Assembly (NCBI GenBank): GCA_003577105.1
Contig: QEUQ01000002.1
Coordinates: forward strand, 62,001-126,000
Direction of reading: 5' to 3'
Length of the DNA stretch: 64,000 nt
Source: Acidobacteriota bacterium
Lineage (GTDB): Bacteria > Actinomycetota > Acidimicrobiia > ATN3
The position numbers and the translations under genes were made by a program. Below, piece by piece: positions 42,200-51,043 of the stretch; within the stretch, counting starts at the first letter, position 1, and each line of letters opens with the position of its first letter. The notes below the pieces were generated by a model. That model saw only the letters and a program-made list of their open reading frames with translations. It was not told where the DNA came from and did no database searches.

Positions 42200-43636
42200 T
42201 CAGTGGTCGCTCTGCAGCTCTTTGGAGAGGCCTCTCCTTGACCGCCCCACAGCTCCGGCAAAGGCGATCCCCACGATTATCACGCTCGCGATCACCAACG
42301 GGCCGTCTCCGCGCCGCGCATACGGAGTGAGACCGTCGCGCAGTTCCACCTGTCTGCCAATTGAGGCCCGCTCGAAGAGCGCGGTTTCTGCAAGCACCGA
42401 GCCGTCCGAATCGATGAACGCTGTGATGCCAGATATCGCTGCGTGGATCACAGGTCTTCCAGACTCGATCGCCCGCATTCTGCTGGCAGTCACATGCTGT
42501 CGGCTCAGGCTGCTCCACTCGAACGATCGGTTATTGGTCTCAACTATCACGACGTTCGCGCCGTCGCGTACCGATCGAATGACCGGTTCAGAAGTTGTTG
42601 ACTCGAAGCAGATGATCGTTCCGAGATCACCCTTAGGCATGTGGAATGTCCGGTACTCACCGGGAATGGCGTCGAGCGGAACCCGCTCGATACTGCTCAC
42701 CCAGCCGCTCCAGAACTCCCGCCAAGGTACGTACTCACCAAATGGAACGAGCTTCTCCTTGTCAGACGACGAAATCAGAGTTCCCGACGGGTCATACAAG
42801 TAATTGCGATTCATGAATGACATCCCGTCCGCGCCGAGCGGCTGCCCATTGGCAAGGATCCAGGATCCTGTGGCTCGAGCCGTTCTCTCCACCGCTTGAG
42901 CGGTGTCGAAGTCAGCCTCGGGCACGGACGCCCGCAGACTGGCTTCAGGCCAAACAATCAGATCGTTTCCCGGGCCGAGCCCGACCGAATCCACCTCGAG
43001 CCTGCGAAGTACGAACTTTTCGTTCTCCTCGGCGGCGTCGAGGCCCCTGTTCACGTCGTAGGGCTGAACTGCTGCGATCTTCATCTCTCCCGCCGGTAAA
43101 GTCGAAGGAGCCTGCATAGCCAGGACCCAGCCAAAGACGACCAGCAGCACGACTGCCGCACCCGATACGCGCCCGTTGAACGTGGCCACGGTCCCTCCAC
43201 GGACTGCTAGTGCAAGCTCAGCAATCGCACCGCTGACGGCCAGAAGTAGGCCTGAAACAAAAATCCCGCCGCCCCAGACGCCCAGTTGCCCCCAGGCTAG
43301 ATCCACCTGTGTGTAGCCAAGCTGTGCCAGTCCGAATCCGCCCAGAGGAAACCGTGATCGTGCCCACTCCATAAGGATCCAGACGGCTGGAGCTATCCAA
43401 ATTAGGCCAAGGGCTGTTCCTCGCCGCGCGAAGGCGACAATCGCTGCGAACCCAGCCGCATAGAGGCTCAGGGCGCTCGTCAGCGCCAACCACGCATGAA
43501 ACCCAAACAAGAGGGTCCACTCGCCGGCCAGGCCGAACGCGACCACGCCGGCAAGGAATCCGAGCAGTGCCGCCTTCGCGGGCCCGGCATCAGCGATCGC
43601 ACAAAGCAGCGGGGCGAGAGCGATCCACCCGGCCAA
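42200..43636 (-). CDS. lnt: apolipoprotein N-acyltransferase
   Basis: It adds the third acyl chain to lipoproteins. 478 residues from TTG 43636. Several membrane helices are followed by a nitrilase-like domain with the catalytic triad: Glu in LIVWPEASLRA, Lys in DKEKLVPFGEYVPW and Cys in GTIICFEST. The family's first membrane helix is cut short at this start. The open frame continues upstream with a suitable helix (VLAAIFSGVLLWL) and has no ATG, GTG or TTG before a stop; ATC at 43705 would give MKVLAAIF. The start codon is therefore doubtful. Confidence 0.88.
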   Translation of the reverse strand: MAGWIALAPLLCAIADAGPAKAALLGFLAGVVAFGLAGEWTLLFGFHAWLALTSALSLYAAGFAAIVAFARRGTALGLIWIAPAVWILMEWARSRFPLGGFGLAQLGYTQVDLAWGQLGVWGGGIFVSGLLLAVSGAIAELALAVRGGTVATFNGRVSGAAVVLLVVFGWVLAMQAPSTLPAGEMKIAAVQPYDVNRGLDAAEENEKFVLRRLEVDSVGLGPGNDLIVWPEASLRASVPEADFDTAQAVERTARATGSWILANGQPLGADGMSFMNRNYLYDPSGTLISSSDKEKLVPFGEYVPWREFWSGWVSSIERVPLDAIPGEYRTFHMPKGDLGTIICFESTTSEPVIRSVRDGANVVIVETNNRSFEWSSLSRQHVTASRMRAIESGRPVIHAAISGITAFIDSDGSVLAETALFERASIGRQVELRDGLTPYARRGDGPLVIASVIIVGIAFAGAVGRSRRGLSKELQSDH

Positions 43637-43860
43637 CCCCCAAATGCCTGCCCGCTGCGAGAGCCAGAGCAGTACACCCGAGAAAATCGCGGCTAGAACC
43701 TTGATGGCGACGCCCGGTGGACTCTGTGCCTTAGAAATTGCCTACATGCCTCGAATAAGCGACTTACACCGCGCCCCGCGCGCCATCTTCCAACGAGCAT
43801 TGCGTGCGAGACGGCTGCCTGAAGCGCCCAACCAGCCCTGCCACGGCGCAGTCCTACACG

Positions 43861-44301
43861 CTAGACGCAATCTCTGCACAACATCTGTTTTTGGTCCGCC
43901 AATTGACTGGGGTGCTTGACCAAGAAGCAGGACATGCATGTGAATTCGCCTGGCTTCTTAGGCGATACACCGTCTGCGGCAAGAGTCCGATCATCGCCAT
44001 CAAGCTGCGCGTCGGCGTCCTCGTCATCGGAACTCGATTCATCGGGAATCAGACCGCCCGAAGCGGTTCGCTGTTCGAGGATCTTGTCAAGCGGCTCCTC
44101 GACGTCGTCTTCCCTGTCGAACTCCTCCTCTGCTTCGTCCGTCACGGACTCGGCAGATTCATCAGCCTCGATGATCTCATCGACCGGAACTTCGTCATCT
44201 TCGACGAGATCTATTTCGTCGTCTGGATCTACCTCGAGCTCGTCCTCGTCTTCCTCGAGTTCCAGCTCCTCTACTTCTTCGTCGAAGTCGCCGTCGGCCA
44301 C
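43861..44301 (-). CDS. acidic DUF4193-like zinc-ribbon protein
   Basis: 146 residues from GTG 44301, chosen because GGAGG lies six bases upstream. Most of the chain is extremely acidic (Asp/Glu runs from residue 6 to 75). The C-terminus EFTCMSCFLVKHPSQLA...CRDC is the conserved zinc ribbon of DUF4193, a family found throughout actinobacteria (for example Rv2699c) and of unknown function. The acidic part is longer than the ~100 residues usual for the family. A strong promoter lies about 310 bp upstream. Confidence 0.8.
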   Translation of the reverse strand: MADGDFDEEVEELELEEDEDELEVDPDDEIDLVEDDEVPVDEIIEADESAESVTDEAEEEFDREDDVEEPLDKILEQRTASGGLIPDESSSDDEDADAQLDGDDRTLAADGVSPKKPGEFTCMSCFLVKHPSQLADQKQMLCRDCV

Positions 44302-44604
44302 AATTCCTCCGATTTGTGGTGGTGTGAACGGCGCATTCTGCCACGTCTGGAATGCCTCGGTGGTACAAACCGCCCGCGCCGTCTGCCGATCCCCCTGAGA
44401 AGATCCACACGCAAGCATCGTAGGGGAAGGAGGGGAGGGACCCAAGAGACCGTTGGGGCCGTTCCTTAGCCCGCCTCGGGAAGCCGGGTTATCAAAACGT
44501 TCTCTACTTGGCCTCTTGGGCTCCCCCCGCAAATCCACCGTCGCCGTCCGCATTCGGAGCAGTTGCGGTCCTCTCATCTAAGCGAGGATCTGGCAAGGTG
44601 GACG
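44302..44604 (-). ncRNA. long structured leader or small RNA before the DUF4193-like gene
   Basis: About 300 nt between a strong promoter and the GTG start. A long-range stem pairs GGGGAG (44432-37) and CCCAAGAG (44441-48) with CTCTTGGG (44513-20) and CTCCCC (44521-26), enclosing a 64-nt loop with a smaller CCCG/CGGG hairpin. Open frames across it have no protein-like composition. It may be a regulatory leader or an independent RNA. I could not match it to 6S, 4.5S or tmRNA. Confidence 0.4.
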
Positions 44605-44610
44605 TTGCGG

Positions 44611-44638
44611 AGTCTAGCAATCCGCCAAGATGTGTCAA
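44611..44638 (-). promoter_or_regulatory. strong sigma-70-type promoter
   Basis: On the minus strand TTGACA (44633-44638), a 16-bp spacer and TAGACT (44611-44616) form a near-consensus promoter, with transcription expected from about 44604 toward the DUF4193-like gene. Confidence 0.65.
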
Positions 44639-44703
44639 GGCCGATCCAGCCCGCGAAACCGCAGGCAGAAATACGGATGGAGACAAACCCGCAGCTAGCG
44701 GCG

Positions 44704-44720
44704 CCCCGAGTTTTTCGGGG
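44704..44720. terminator. short hairpin after the thyX-like gene
   Basis: CCCCGA and TCGGGG pair around a 5-nt loop 37 bp beyond the thyX-like stop. On the plus strand AATTTTC follows; on the minus strand, the direction of thyX, no T-run follows. It is a weak candidate for ending the helY-thyX transcript. Confidence 0.3.
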
Positions 44721-44756
44721 AATTTTCTCGCCAAAATGCCGATCGCGTCGCGGCGC

Positions 44757-46415
44757 TTATCGAGGGTGTGCGGTGCGGCGCTCCGCCGCGCGGCGCTCCG
44801 CCTCAATCCGCTCGAGTGCAGACGACTCTCCCCCAACAAAGCTCATGGCCCTGGCAACTCGTCTGTGCCCGGCAACTTCAGCGATCAGTCTGTGCATCTC
44901 AAGACAGACTCTTCGATACTCCTCGTGACCCTGCGGGGTAGTCCGCAGCTCGATCAGATGCATCGCCTCCCGCGCATTCAACTCCATCACATAGCGAATT
45001 CGAAAGGCCATTGGGACAACGTAGGGCTTTGACCATGCCAGTGAATCGGGAATGTCGCAGTAGATCTCCGCCGCCTCACCCATGAGACTGCACCACTCAT
45101 CGGCAAGCCCGCACTCCTCAACTAGGTCTGGAATGGTGAAGCCGTGCCCCACGCCCAGGGGCTGCCATTCGATAGTCAGCATGCGGTGTCGCTGAAGATC
45201 ACGGAACGCGCCGTAGTCCGAAAGCACTTCGAAGCGATAGACGGTTGCCTCAAATTCGCGTCCCGGCCGATGCCTTCGGTTGCCCCGGTCACCGAGAAGG
45301 GCATCAAAAAGGTCGTCGAGCTCACGCTCGCTCAGGCCGGCTGCGAGCATCCGCGCTCTCGCGTCGCCGATCGACGATGCGACGAAAATCGCCGCCGCCG
45401 CGATCCTCAGTTCTCCGTCCGAATCAAAAGAGGTCAACGAAACGAACGGTCCGCTGCCCGTTTCCGGCTCGGGCGCGAGATCGGAGATCGGCAGGGCTTC
45501 TACCGCTTGCCTCAGAGATCCATCACGGTTCTTCATGTACTCGATCCAGCGACCACCACGATCCGGGATTCGCACACGTCGCAAGAATGACGGAATGACT
45601 CGCTCAAGTTCCTCGAGAATCATCGCCGCATATGCCGCCGCCTCTTCATTGCCACTGGCGAGGAGTCTCATGACCAGGCCCTCATATGCCTGTCCGGACC
45701 CGAAGATCCCTACACTTGACTGCGTCGCCGCGGGCAGCAGGCCCCTGAGAACGTCACAAACCTTGGCTCTGACGGCGGGTTCATAGACCGAGGTTGGATC
45801 CCCGTGCTCGTTCGGGTACATGTCTCTGACCGCGGCTTCGACGCTCCCGAACATCTCCGAATAGGCGGCGAACAGACGCGAGCCATACGCCTCAAAGCGT
45901 GCATCTAGACCACTGCCACCTGGAAACGGATTGTAGAACCGGTACCGGCCTCCGACTTTCTGGTCGTAGCGGATATATCGAGTTGACTGCTCCAAGTACG
46001 ACATGAGGCGCCCTCTCTCAACCAACTTGGTCAAGACATTGCTCACGTCTTCACACGCGACATGGGCTCCACCAAGCTGGGCAACCGAATCGTCTCCATA
46101 CTCGGTGAAGATTCGCTGATAGAGCGCTTCAGCTCGCTCTGTCGCCTCGGAGGCATCGGAGTCAGAGCGAATCTGAATCTCCTCTGCGATCGCCTCCACC
46201 CCGGCCGCACGATCTCGTACAAACTCATCGAGGAATAGTCGCCTCAGGCTTTTTGGGGAACGCGAGTAGCGAGCGAAGAGCGCACCCTTGACGACCTCGG
46301 GCATGTTGACAAGGGCGAACACGGGCCGATCCAGATTTGTAAAGAATCGCCTCAGGATCGCTTCTTCCTCTGCTGTGAACCCGCTGCTCAGAATTGCCTC
46401 CTCAAGTGTCCCCAA
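44757..46415 (-). CDS. tandem ThyX-like (flavin-dependent thymidylate synthase-like) protein
   Basis: 552 residues, twice the size of ThyX (~220-250), with two ThyX-like halves. The first half has RGRLMSYLEQSTRYIRY (135-150), aligning with the ThyX motif RHRxxSxNExSxRY but with Gly for His and Leu for Asn. The second half has LQRHRMLTIEWQPLG (408-420), which keeps RHR but loses the rest. Together the halves supply one complete motif. It may make dTMP from dUMP, or use another nucleotide or substrate. It lies one base after helY. Confidence 0.75.
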   Translation of the reverse strand: MGTLEEAILSSGFTAEEEAILRRFFTNLDRPVFALVNMPEVVKGALFARYSRSPKSLRRLFLDEFVRDRAAGVEAIAEEIQIRSDSDASEATERAEALYQRIFTEYGDDSVAQLGGAHVACEDVSNVLTKLVERGRLMSYLEQSTRYIRYDQKVGGRYRFYNPFPGGSGLDARFEAYGSRLFAAYSEMFGSVEAAVRDMYPNEHGDPTSVYEPAVRAKVCDVLRGLLPAATQSSVGIFGSGQAYEGLVMRLLASGNEEAAAYAAMILEELERVIPSFLRRVRIPDRGGRWIEYMKNRDGSLRQAVEALPISDLAPEPETGSGPFVSLTSFDSDGELRIAAAAIFVASSIGDARARMLAAGLSERELDDLFDALLGDRGNRRHRPGREFEATVYRFEVLSDYGAFRDLQRHRMLTIEWQPLGVGHGFTIPDLVEECGLADEWCSLMGEAAEIYCDIPDSLAWSKPYVVPMAFRIRYVMELNAREAMHLIELRTTPQGHEEYRRVCLEMHRLIAEVAGHRRVARAMSFVGGESSALERIEAERRAAERRTAHPR

Positions 46416-46416
46416 C

Positions 46417-48591
46417 CTAAATGCCGCTGTGCGCCACGACGCCTCTGTTCATAGCTTTGGCTGCCTCTTTGAATGAATCGCGACCAGTCGCCACAGCGAG
46501 CTGTCGGCAAATATCGGCCACCTGCTTCGCGTTTCGGACGAAATCGCCCGCGCTATCAGCCTCATCGAGAAGCGTATCCAGTCCCTCGCCGCACGCCCAG
46601 CGATAAGCCACGCCGACAAACCCTGCGTCGGGTTCCGGAGTCGCCTCAAGCGCGTGCGCTTCCTCCACAGCCGCGATTTCGCGCCACGTTCGCCTCAGGC
46701 CGGACAACGCCTTCTCTAATTCGATAGTCGGCACGCTAACCCCCAGGTTCCGAGACGACCGCGACTCATATACGAAGCAGGAGGCGAAGCCGGCCAGCTC
46801 CGCAATCTCAAGGTGGCTTTCCAATCCACGATCTAGAGCTTCGGTCACCAGTAGATCGCGCTCGCAGTAGACACGACTCAAGACCTGCCCCTTGGCTGTC
46901 AAGCTCCATCCTCCAACGTAACCCAGGATCTCAAGCACTTCGAGAATCGATGAGAACTTGCCGGCAAGACCAGCCTCGCGGCGGTCAATTCGCCTCTTCA
47001 ATTTCTCAATCTGCTTCGCCATCTGCCTGTCTCGCTCCCTCCACGCCTCTCCGCGAGCAGGCTTCGTCGCGGCCTTCAGTTTCTCTCGCAGCTCTGCTCG
47101 CAGCGCAGTCTTGCGATCTAGATCGTTGCGCAGATTCGCCAGCGATCGATTGGTTCGGTATTGGGCGAAAGACGAGGCGAGCATCCTTTCTGCGTCCGCG
47201 CGATCGCGCGTCGCTATCAGATTCGTCGCCATGTTGTAAGTGGGATTGAAGCTCGAATCCAATTCATAGCTGCGTGATCCGGCTACTTCCGCGACTCGGG
47301 CAAACGGAACCCACCTCGAGTGCATGACGATGCAGTACCCGACTGAGTCAATTCCCCGCCGCCCCGCCCGCCCAGAAAGCTGGGCGTATTCGCCAGGAGT
47401 GAGCACAGCGTGGAAGCGCCCGTTGAACTTAGAGAGGCTCTCGACTACGACCGCTCGCGCGGGCATGTTGATGCCTAGCGCAAGCGTCTCAGTCGCAAAC
47501 ACGACCTTGACGAGGGCTCGGACAAAGAGCTCCTCCACGGCCTCCTTGAAGGCCGGAATCAGTCCTGCATGATGGGTCGCAATTCCTGATTCAAGCAGGG
47601 TCAGCCATGTCTCATATCCCAGAGCGTCAAGGTCCGCGTCCGATATTCCAGCTAGACCCTCCTCTACCATGCTGCGAATTTGTCTGGCTTCCTTCTCAGT
47701 TGTAAGTCGGACACCGCCCCGAAGGCACTGTCGGGCTGCAGCGTCGCAAGCCGCCCTTGAAAAGATGAAGTAAATCGCAGGGAGCGCGTCCTGGTAATCC
47801 AGCTCATCGATGACGTCGAGTCGACTTGGCGACCGGATCCAGTGTCCTCTGCCGCCTCGAGAGGCAGGTTTGAGTGCTCTTATGAGCGCGGGATTTAGCG
47901 TTCCACTCTCCGACTCTGCATTGAATACCGGCATGAATCGCGTGCGATCACTTTGTCGGTCCTCGAAGGCATACAGGCTGTGTAGCGGAACCGGCCTCGC
48001 TATCTCTTCGATCACCTCGATGGCGCCTCGAGTCTGCTTCAGCCAGCCACCGAACTCCGAGAGATTGCTGACCGTTGCTGAGAGCGATATGAGCTGCACG
48101 CTACCCGGAAGCTCAATGATGATTTCTTCCCAAGTCGCCCCCCTGTATCGATCCTGCAGATAGTGAACTTCATCTAGAACGACGTAGGTAAGTCCGCTGA
48201 GACTCCTGCTCTCCTCGTAAATCATGTTTCTCAGAACTTCGGTAGTCATCACGACTAGAGGAGCTCCCGCGTTGATCGAGTTGTCACCGGTGAGCAAGCC
48301 GACGCTCGCGTCGCCGTATGTGAGCCGGAAATCTCGATACTTCTGGTTTGAGAGAGCCTTGATTGGCGTCGTATAGAAGAGCCGCTCGTCACGGGCCAGC
48401 GCGCGAGCAGCAGCAAACTCCGCTACGAGGGTCTTGCCGGCCCCAGTAGGCGCTGCGACCAAGACCGACATGCCGGCCTCAATTGCCTTCGCTGCCCGCA
48501 CCTGAAATGGGTCGGGGCGGAAGGCTAGCTCGTCAAAGAACGAATCGGACGTTCCTTGCCCGCGCGACACCCCACTAGGCCGTGGATTCAA
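46417..48591 (-). CDS. helY: Ski2-like DEAD/DEAH-box RNA helicase (HelY family)
   Basis: 724 residues. Motif I is APTGAGKT, motif II (DEVH) is in YVVLDEVHYLQD, motif III SLSATVSN, and motif VI QLSGRAGRRGID. HHAGLIPAFKEAVEELF and FATETLALGINMPARAVVVES mark the Ski2 group. The C-terminal ~170 residues are a DSHCT-like helical domain. Mycobacterial HelY has ~900 residues, so the insert (arch) region is shorter here. It probably acts in RNA turnover or ribosome-related RNA handling. The start overlaps the preceding gene by 17 bp, and it follows tatC in the same order as in mycobacteria. Confidence 0.88.
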   Translation of the reverse strand: MNPRPSGVSRGQGTSDSFFDELAFRPDPFQVRAAKAIEAGMSVLVAAPTGAGKTLVAEFAAARALARDERLFYTTPIKALSNQKYRDFRLTYGDASVGLLTGDNSINAGAPLVVMTTEVLRNMIYEESRSLSGLTYVVLDEVHYLQDRYRGATWEEIIIELPGSVQLISLSATVSNLSEFGGWLKQTRGAIEVIEEIARPVPLHSLYAFEDRQSDRTRFMPVFNAESESGTLNPALIRALKPASRGGRGHWIRSPSRLDVIDELDYQDALPAIYFIFSRAACDAAARQCLRGGVRLTTEKEARQIRSMVEEGLAGISDADLDALGYETWLTLLESGIATHHAGLIPAFKEAVEELFVRALVKVVFATETLALGINMPARAVVVESLSKFNGRFHAVLTPGEYAQLSGRAGRRGIDSVGYCIVMHSRWVPFARVAEVAGSRSYELDSSFNPTYNMATNLIATRDRADAERMLASSFAQYRTNRSLANLRNDLDRKTALRAELREKLKAATKPARGEAWRERDRQMAKQIEKLKRRIDRREAGLAGKFSSILEVLEILGYVGGWSLTAKGQVLSRVYCERDLLVTEALDRGLESHLEIAELAGFASCFVYESRSSRNLGVSVPTIELEKALSGLRRTWREIAAVEEAHALEATPEPDAGFVGVAYRWACGEGLDTLLDEADSAGDFVRNAKQVADICRQLAVATGRDSFKEAAKAMNRGVVAHSGI

Positions 48592-49906
48592 ATTCGCGCT
48601 TCAGCTCCTCGCGCGCATCCCATGGAGTCAGAGTGATCCACTGTCGAAACTCCTCACCCGCATTACAGGCTGGGAAAGTGACGAAGCGAACTCCCGTCTG
48701 CCGACCGATGTCAGCGACCCAGGTCCACTGGTTTCCCGAGATCAAAGTAACCCTGAAGAGCTTGAATCTCATCTTCTCTGCCAGTTCAGGAGCGGACGTG
48801 AGAATGCGCCCGACCACCGCCGCCTCTTCATATGACCGGTATGCACGTATGGTTCCCGCCGCCTCGATGAGGCCGCCTTCAGGCGGAGTGAGGCGCGCGA
48901 GGTCATCGGCAATCTCGCGAAACTTGGCAAAGAAACCCAGGAAAGTCTCCAATGACGCGTGAATGCCGTCCTTCTCCCCGATCACAACGTCACAGAAGGC
49001 CGAGTTTGTTGCGGTTACCTCACGCTGTTCGACGACACTTGAGACACCCCTCGACCATTGTGGCGGTGGCTGAGTCGCCACGCTGGGAAGTTGACTCCCG
49101 GGCACGCCGGCCATTGCGGAGGGATTCGGCAAGGTGACACCGTTGACGCCACGCATCGGCGCGTCCGGGAACTCGGCAAGTACGTCGTCAGCCACAAGTG
49201 GGTACTGCTCACGTGGTGTCAGAGGCCCCGGCACGTCTCCGGTCGATCTAATCAGTAGAAAAGCGCTGGCCTCCGCTCCTTTACCGAGCACCACAAACCG
49301 CTTTGCCTGCGCAAACAAGTCGGGGCGATGTGACGGCGAAGCGGTTGTCAGAAGCGCTATGTTCTCGGCCGCTTCTGTATACATGACAGCACTGACAGGC
49401 AGGAATTCCTTCGGATACCAGAGCCACTCCGGAACCTTCACTGCCGTCATCTTGAGCTTGAGGTAGGAGAACGCCTGCCCCCACCGATCGGCCGCGTGCG
49501 ACGCGGTCGCGAGCTCCGAATCGCCTTCTGGAAGCGGTCGGCCCAGAAGGGCCTCTAGCTCATCCATCGCCCACTGCTTCCCGTCCATGATTTCAGAGAG
49601 CTGCTCCATCGTTTGCTGTGCCTCTTTTTGCCGCTCCGTCAGCGGATTCTTGGGCTTCCCCAATGAAGACACCAGCAAGACCGCGACGAGCGAAAGGACC
49701 AGAGCCCCGACAACTGCAATCACAAACAGATGCCCTGTGGGTCGCCTGGTCCAAACGACCTCGCCGGCGCGAGAAAGGAGTGTTGATCTTTGAGCTGCCT
49801 TTGGTCGCGCCTTCCCACTTGGAGCTTTCTTGCTGCTCGAGCGTCCGGAAGCCGCGCTCGACTTGAGCGACTTGGCGCGCTTCTTCACCTGCTTCTTCTT
49901 GGCCAC
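48575..49906 (-). CDS. membrane-anchored protein of unknown function
   Basis: 443 residues. A Lys/Ser/Arg-rich cytosolic start (MAKKKQVKKRAKSLKSS) is followed by one membrane span at ~58-82 and a large extracytoplasmic part. That part has a helical region (~90-170), a Pro-rich linker (~265-290) and a C-terminal alpha/beta region (~300-440). I recognise no family. It lies between tatC and helY, which are neighbours in mycobacteria, so it is an insertion into a conserved order. Confidence 0.65.
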   Translation of the reverse strand: MAKKKQVKKRAKSLKSSAASGRSSSKKAPSGKARPKAAQRSTLLSRAGEVVWTRRPTGHLFVIAVVGALVLSLVAVLLVSSLGKPKNPLTERQKEAQQTMEQLSEIMDGKQWAMDELEALLGRPLPEGDSELATASHAADRWGQAFSYLKLKMTAVKVPEWLWYPKEFLPVSAVMYTEAAENIALLTTASPSHRPDLFAQAKRFVVLGKGAEASAFLLIRSTGDVPGPLTPREQYPLVADDVLAEFPDAPMRGVNGVTLPNPSAMAGVPGSQLPSVATQPPPQWSRGVSSVVEQREVTATNSAFCDVVIGEKDGIHASLETFLGFFAKFREIADDLARLTPPEGGLIEAAGTIRAYRSYEEAAVVGRILTSAPELAEKMRFKLFRVTLISGNQWTWVADIGRQTGVRFVTFPACNAGEEFRQWITLTPWDAREELKREFESTA

Positions 49907-49924
49907 CGAATTGTCTCCTTATAA

Positions 49925-50698
49925 CTAGCGCTTCATGGCGAACTTGGCAATCAAGACGACCAGTACATAGAACACCAGCATGGGAACTGCCATCGCCAAC
50001 ATCGTTATCGGATCCTGGCTGGGCGTGATGACCGCTGCCACGATAACGACGGTTAACACTGCAATCCGCCAGCCTCGAATCAGCCGACCCGAATCCAGCG
50101 CGCCCACCATCACTAGAAACAAGAGAACGATCGGGAATTCGAAGGCGACCCCGAAAGCAATGCACATCGCCATGAAAAAACCCAGGTACTTGTCACCCGT
50201 GATGATCGGCTCAAGATTTGAGCCGCCGATCTTGAGCAAGAACCCGAAGGCCGGAACAGCAGTCATGTAGGCGACCACCGTACCGAAGCCAAATAGCAGC
50301 ACCGACGAAATCACAAACCAAATCGCGTAGCGCTTTTCGCGCTTCTTGAGTCCTGGAGCAATGAAGCGCCAGAACTGCCACAGAATCACCGGCAGCGCGA
50401 TTAGTAGCGCGACAAAGGCGACCACCTTGAGGCGAATCGAAAACCCTTCAAGCAGGCCCAATGTGTACAACGGCTTCTCTGGGTCATCCACAGCGCGTCT
50501 GTAGGGGCGAAGCATTAGATCGAGCACTGGCGCGTACAGGAACCACCCAGCCACCGCTGCAATCCCGAATGCAATCAAGGCCCTGCTAATTCGTGATCGC
50601 AACTCCCGGAGGTGCTCCACCAAGGGCATCCTCGATGCCTCAAGGCTCTCTTTGTCGTTGTGAGAGCTAGCCATTACTGTCTCAGCACTGCGCGCCAT
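49925..50698 (-). CDS. tatC: Sec-independent translocase subunit TatC
   Basis: 257 residues with six membrane helices, the receptor for twin-arginine signal peptides. MPLVEHLRELRSRISRAL carries the conserved cytosolic Glu/Arg region. Other family motifs are FWRFIAPGLKKREKR and FGVAFEFPIVLLFL, with the conserved Glu in the membrane, and ITPSQDPITMLAMAVPM. The start could be the third Met (~50629), where the conserved part begins. It pairs with the TatA/B gene 12 bp upstream. Confidence 0.95.
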   Translation of the reverse strand: MARSAETVMASSHNDKESLEASRMPLVEHLRELRSRISRALIAFGIAAVAGWFLYAPVLDLMLRPYRRAVDDPEKPLYTLGLLEGFSIRLKVVAFVALLIALPVILWQFWRFIAPGLKKREKRYAIWFVISSVLLFGFGTVVAYMTAVPAFGFLLKIGGSNLEPIITGDKYLGFFMAMCIAFGVAFEFPIVLLFLVMVGALDSGRLIRGWRIAVLTVVIVAAVITPSQDPITMLAMAVPMLVFYVLVVLIAKFAMKR

Positions 50699-50710
50699 GT
50701 CAGAATCGGT

Positions 50711-51043
50711 TCAGTCCCGTTCCCGGGGAATCTCGGGGAGCGAATCCGATCCTGCCCGATCGTCGCTGGATTGGGACTCTTCGTCAGCTGATTCCTCCGC
50801 CTGATTCAATGAGAAAGCGCTGCGAACCTTGTCAATCGAATCAACCGTCGACCGCATGTCTTCCTCGGAGACGGCATCGTCGATCATCTCTCGGACTTGC
50901 GTCCGCACTTCCTCACCCTGACGCCGAAGTTCCCCTATGAAAGCTGCGACGCGCCGTGCCGCGCGCGGTAATTCCTCAGGCCCCACCACTAGTAGGGCTA
51001 TCACCAGAATTGCCAGCAGTTCCAGCGGGCCGATGTTGAACAT
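50711..51043 (-). CDS. TatA/TatB-family translocase protein (TatB-like)
   Basis: 110 residues. The short membrane helix FNIGPLELLAILVIALLVVG is followed by the hinge GPEELPRAARRV, an amphipathic helix and an acidic tail. The GPEELP hinge is closer to TatB than to TatA (FGxxKLP). It sits where tatA lies in mycobacteria (pafC-tatA-tatC-helY), so one protein may do both jobs or a second Tat gene may lie elsewhere. Confidence 0.88.
   Translation of the reverse strand: MFNIGPLELLAILVIALLVVGPEELPRAARRVAAFIGELRRQGEEVRTQVREMIDDAVSEEDMRSTVDSIDKVRSAFSLNQAEESADEESQSSDDRAGSDSLPEIPRERD

Noticed and set aside
43916-44398. Ser-rich ORF on the plus strand opposite the DUF4193-like gene
   Set aside because: Poly-Ser is the mirror of Asp/Glu codons on the other strand; the minus frame has a clear zinc ribbon and ribosome-binding site.
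44302-44577. N-terminal extension of the DUF4193-like protein to 44577
   Set aside because: The extension has no conserved look, while GTG 44301 has GGAGG at ideal spacing and starts right before the acidic region.
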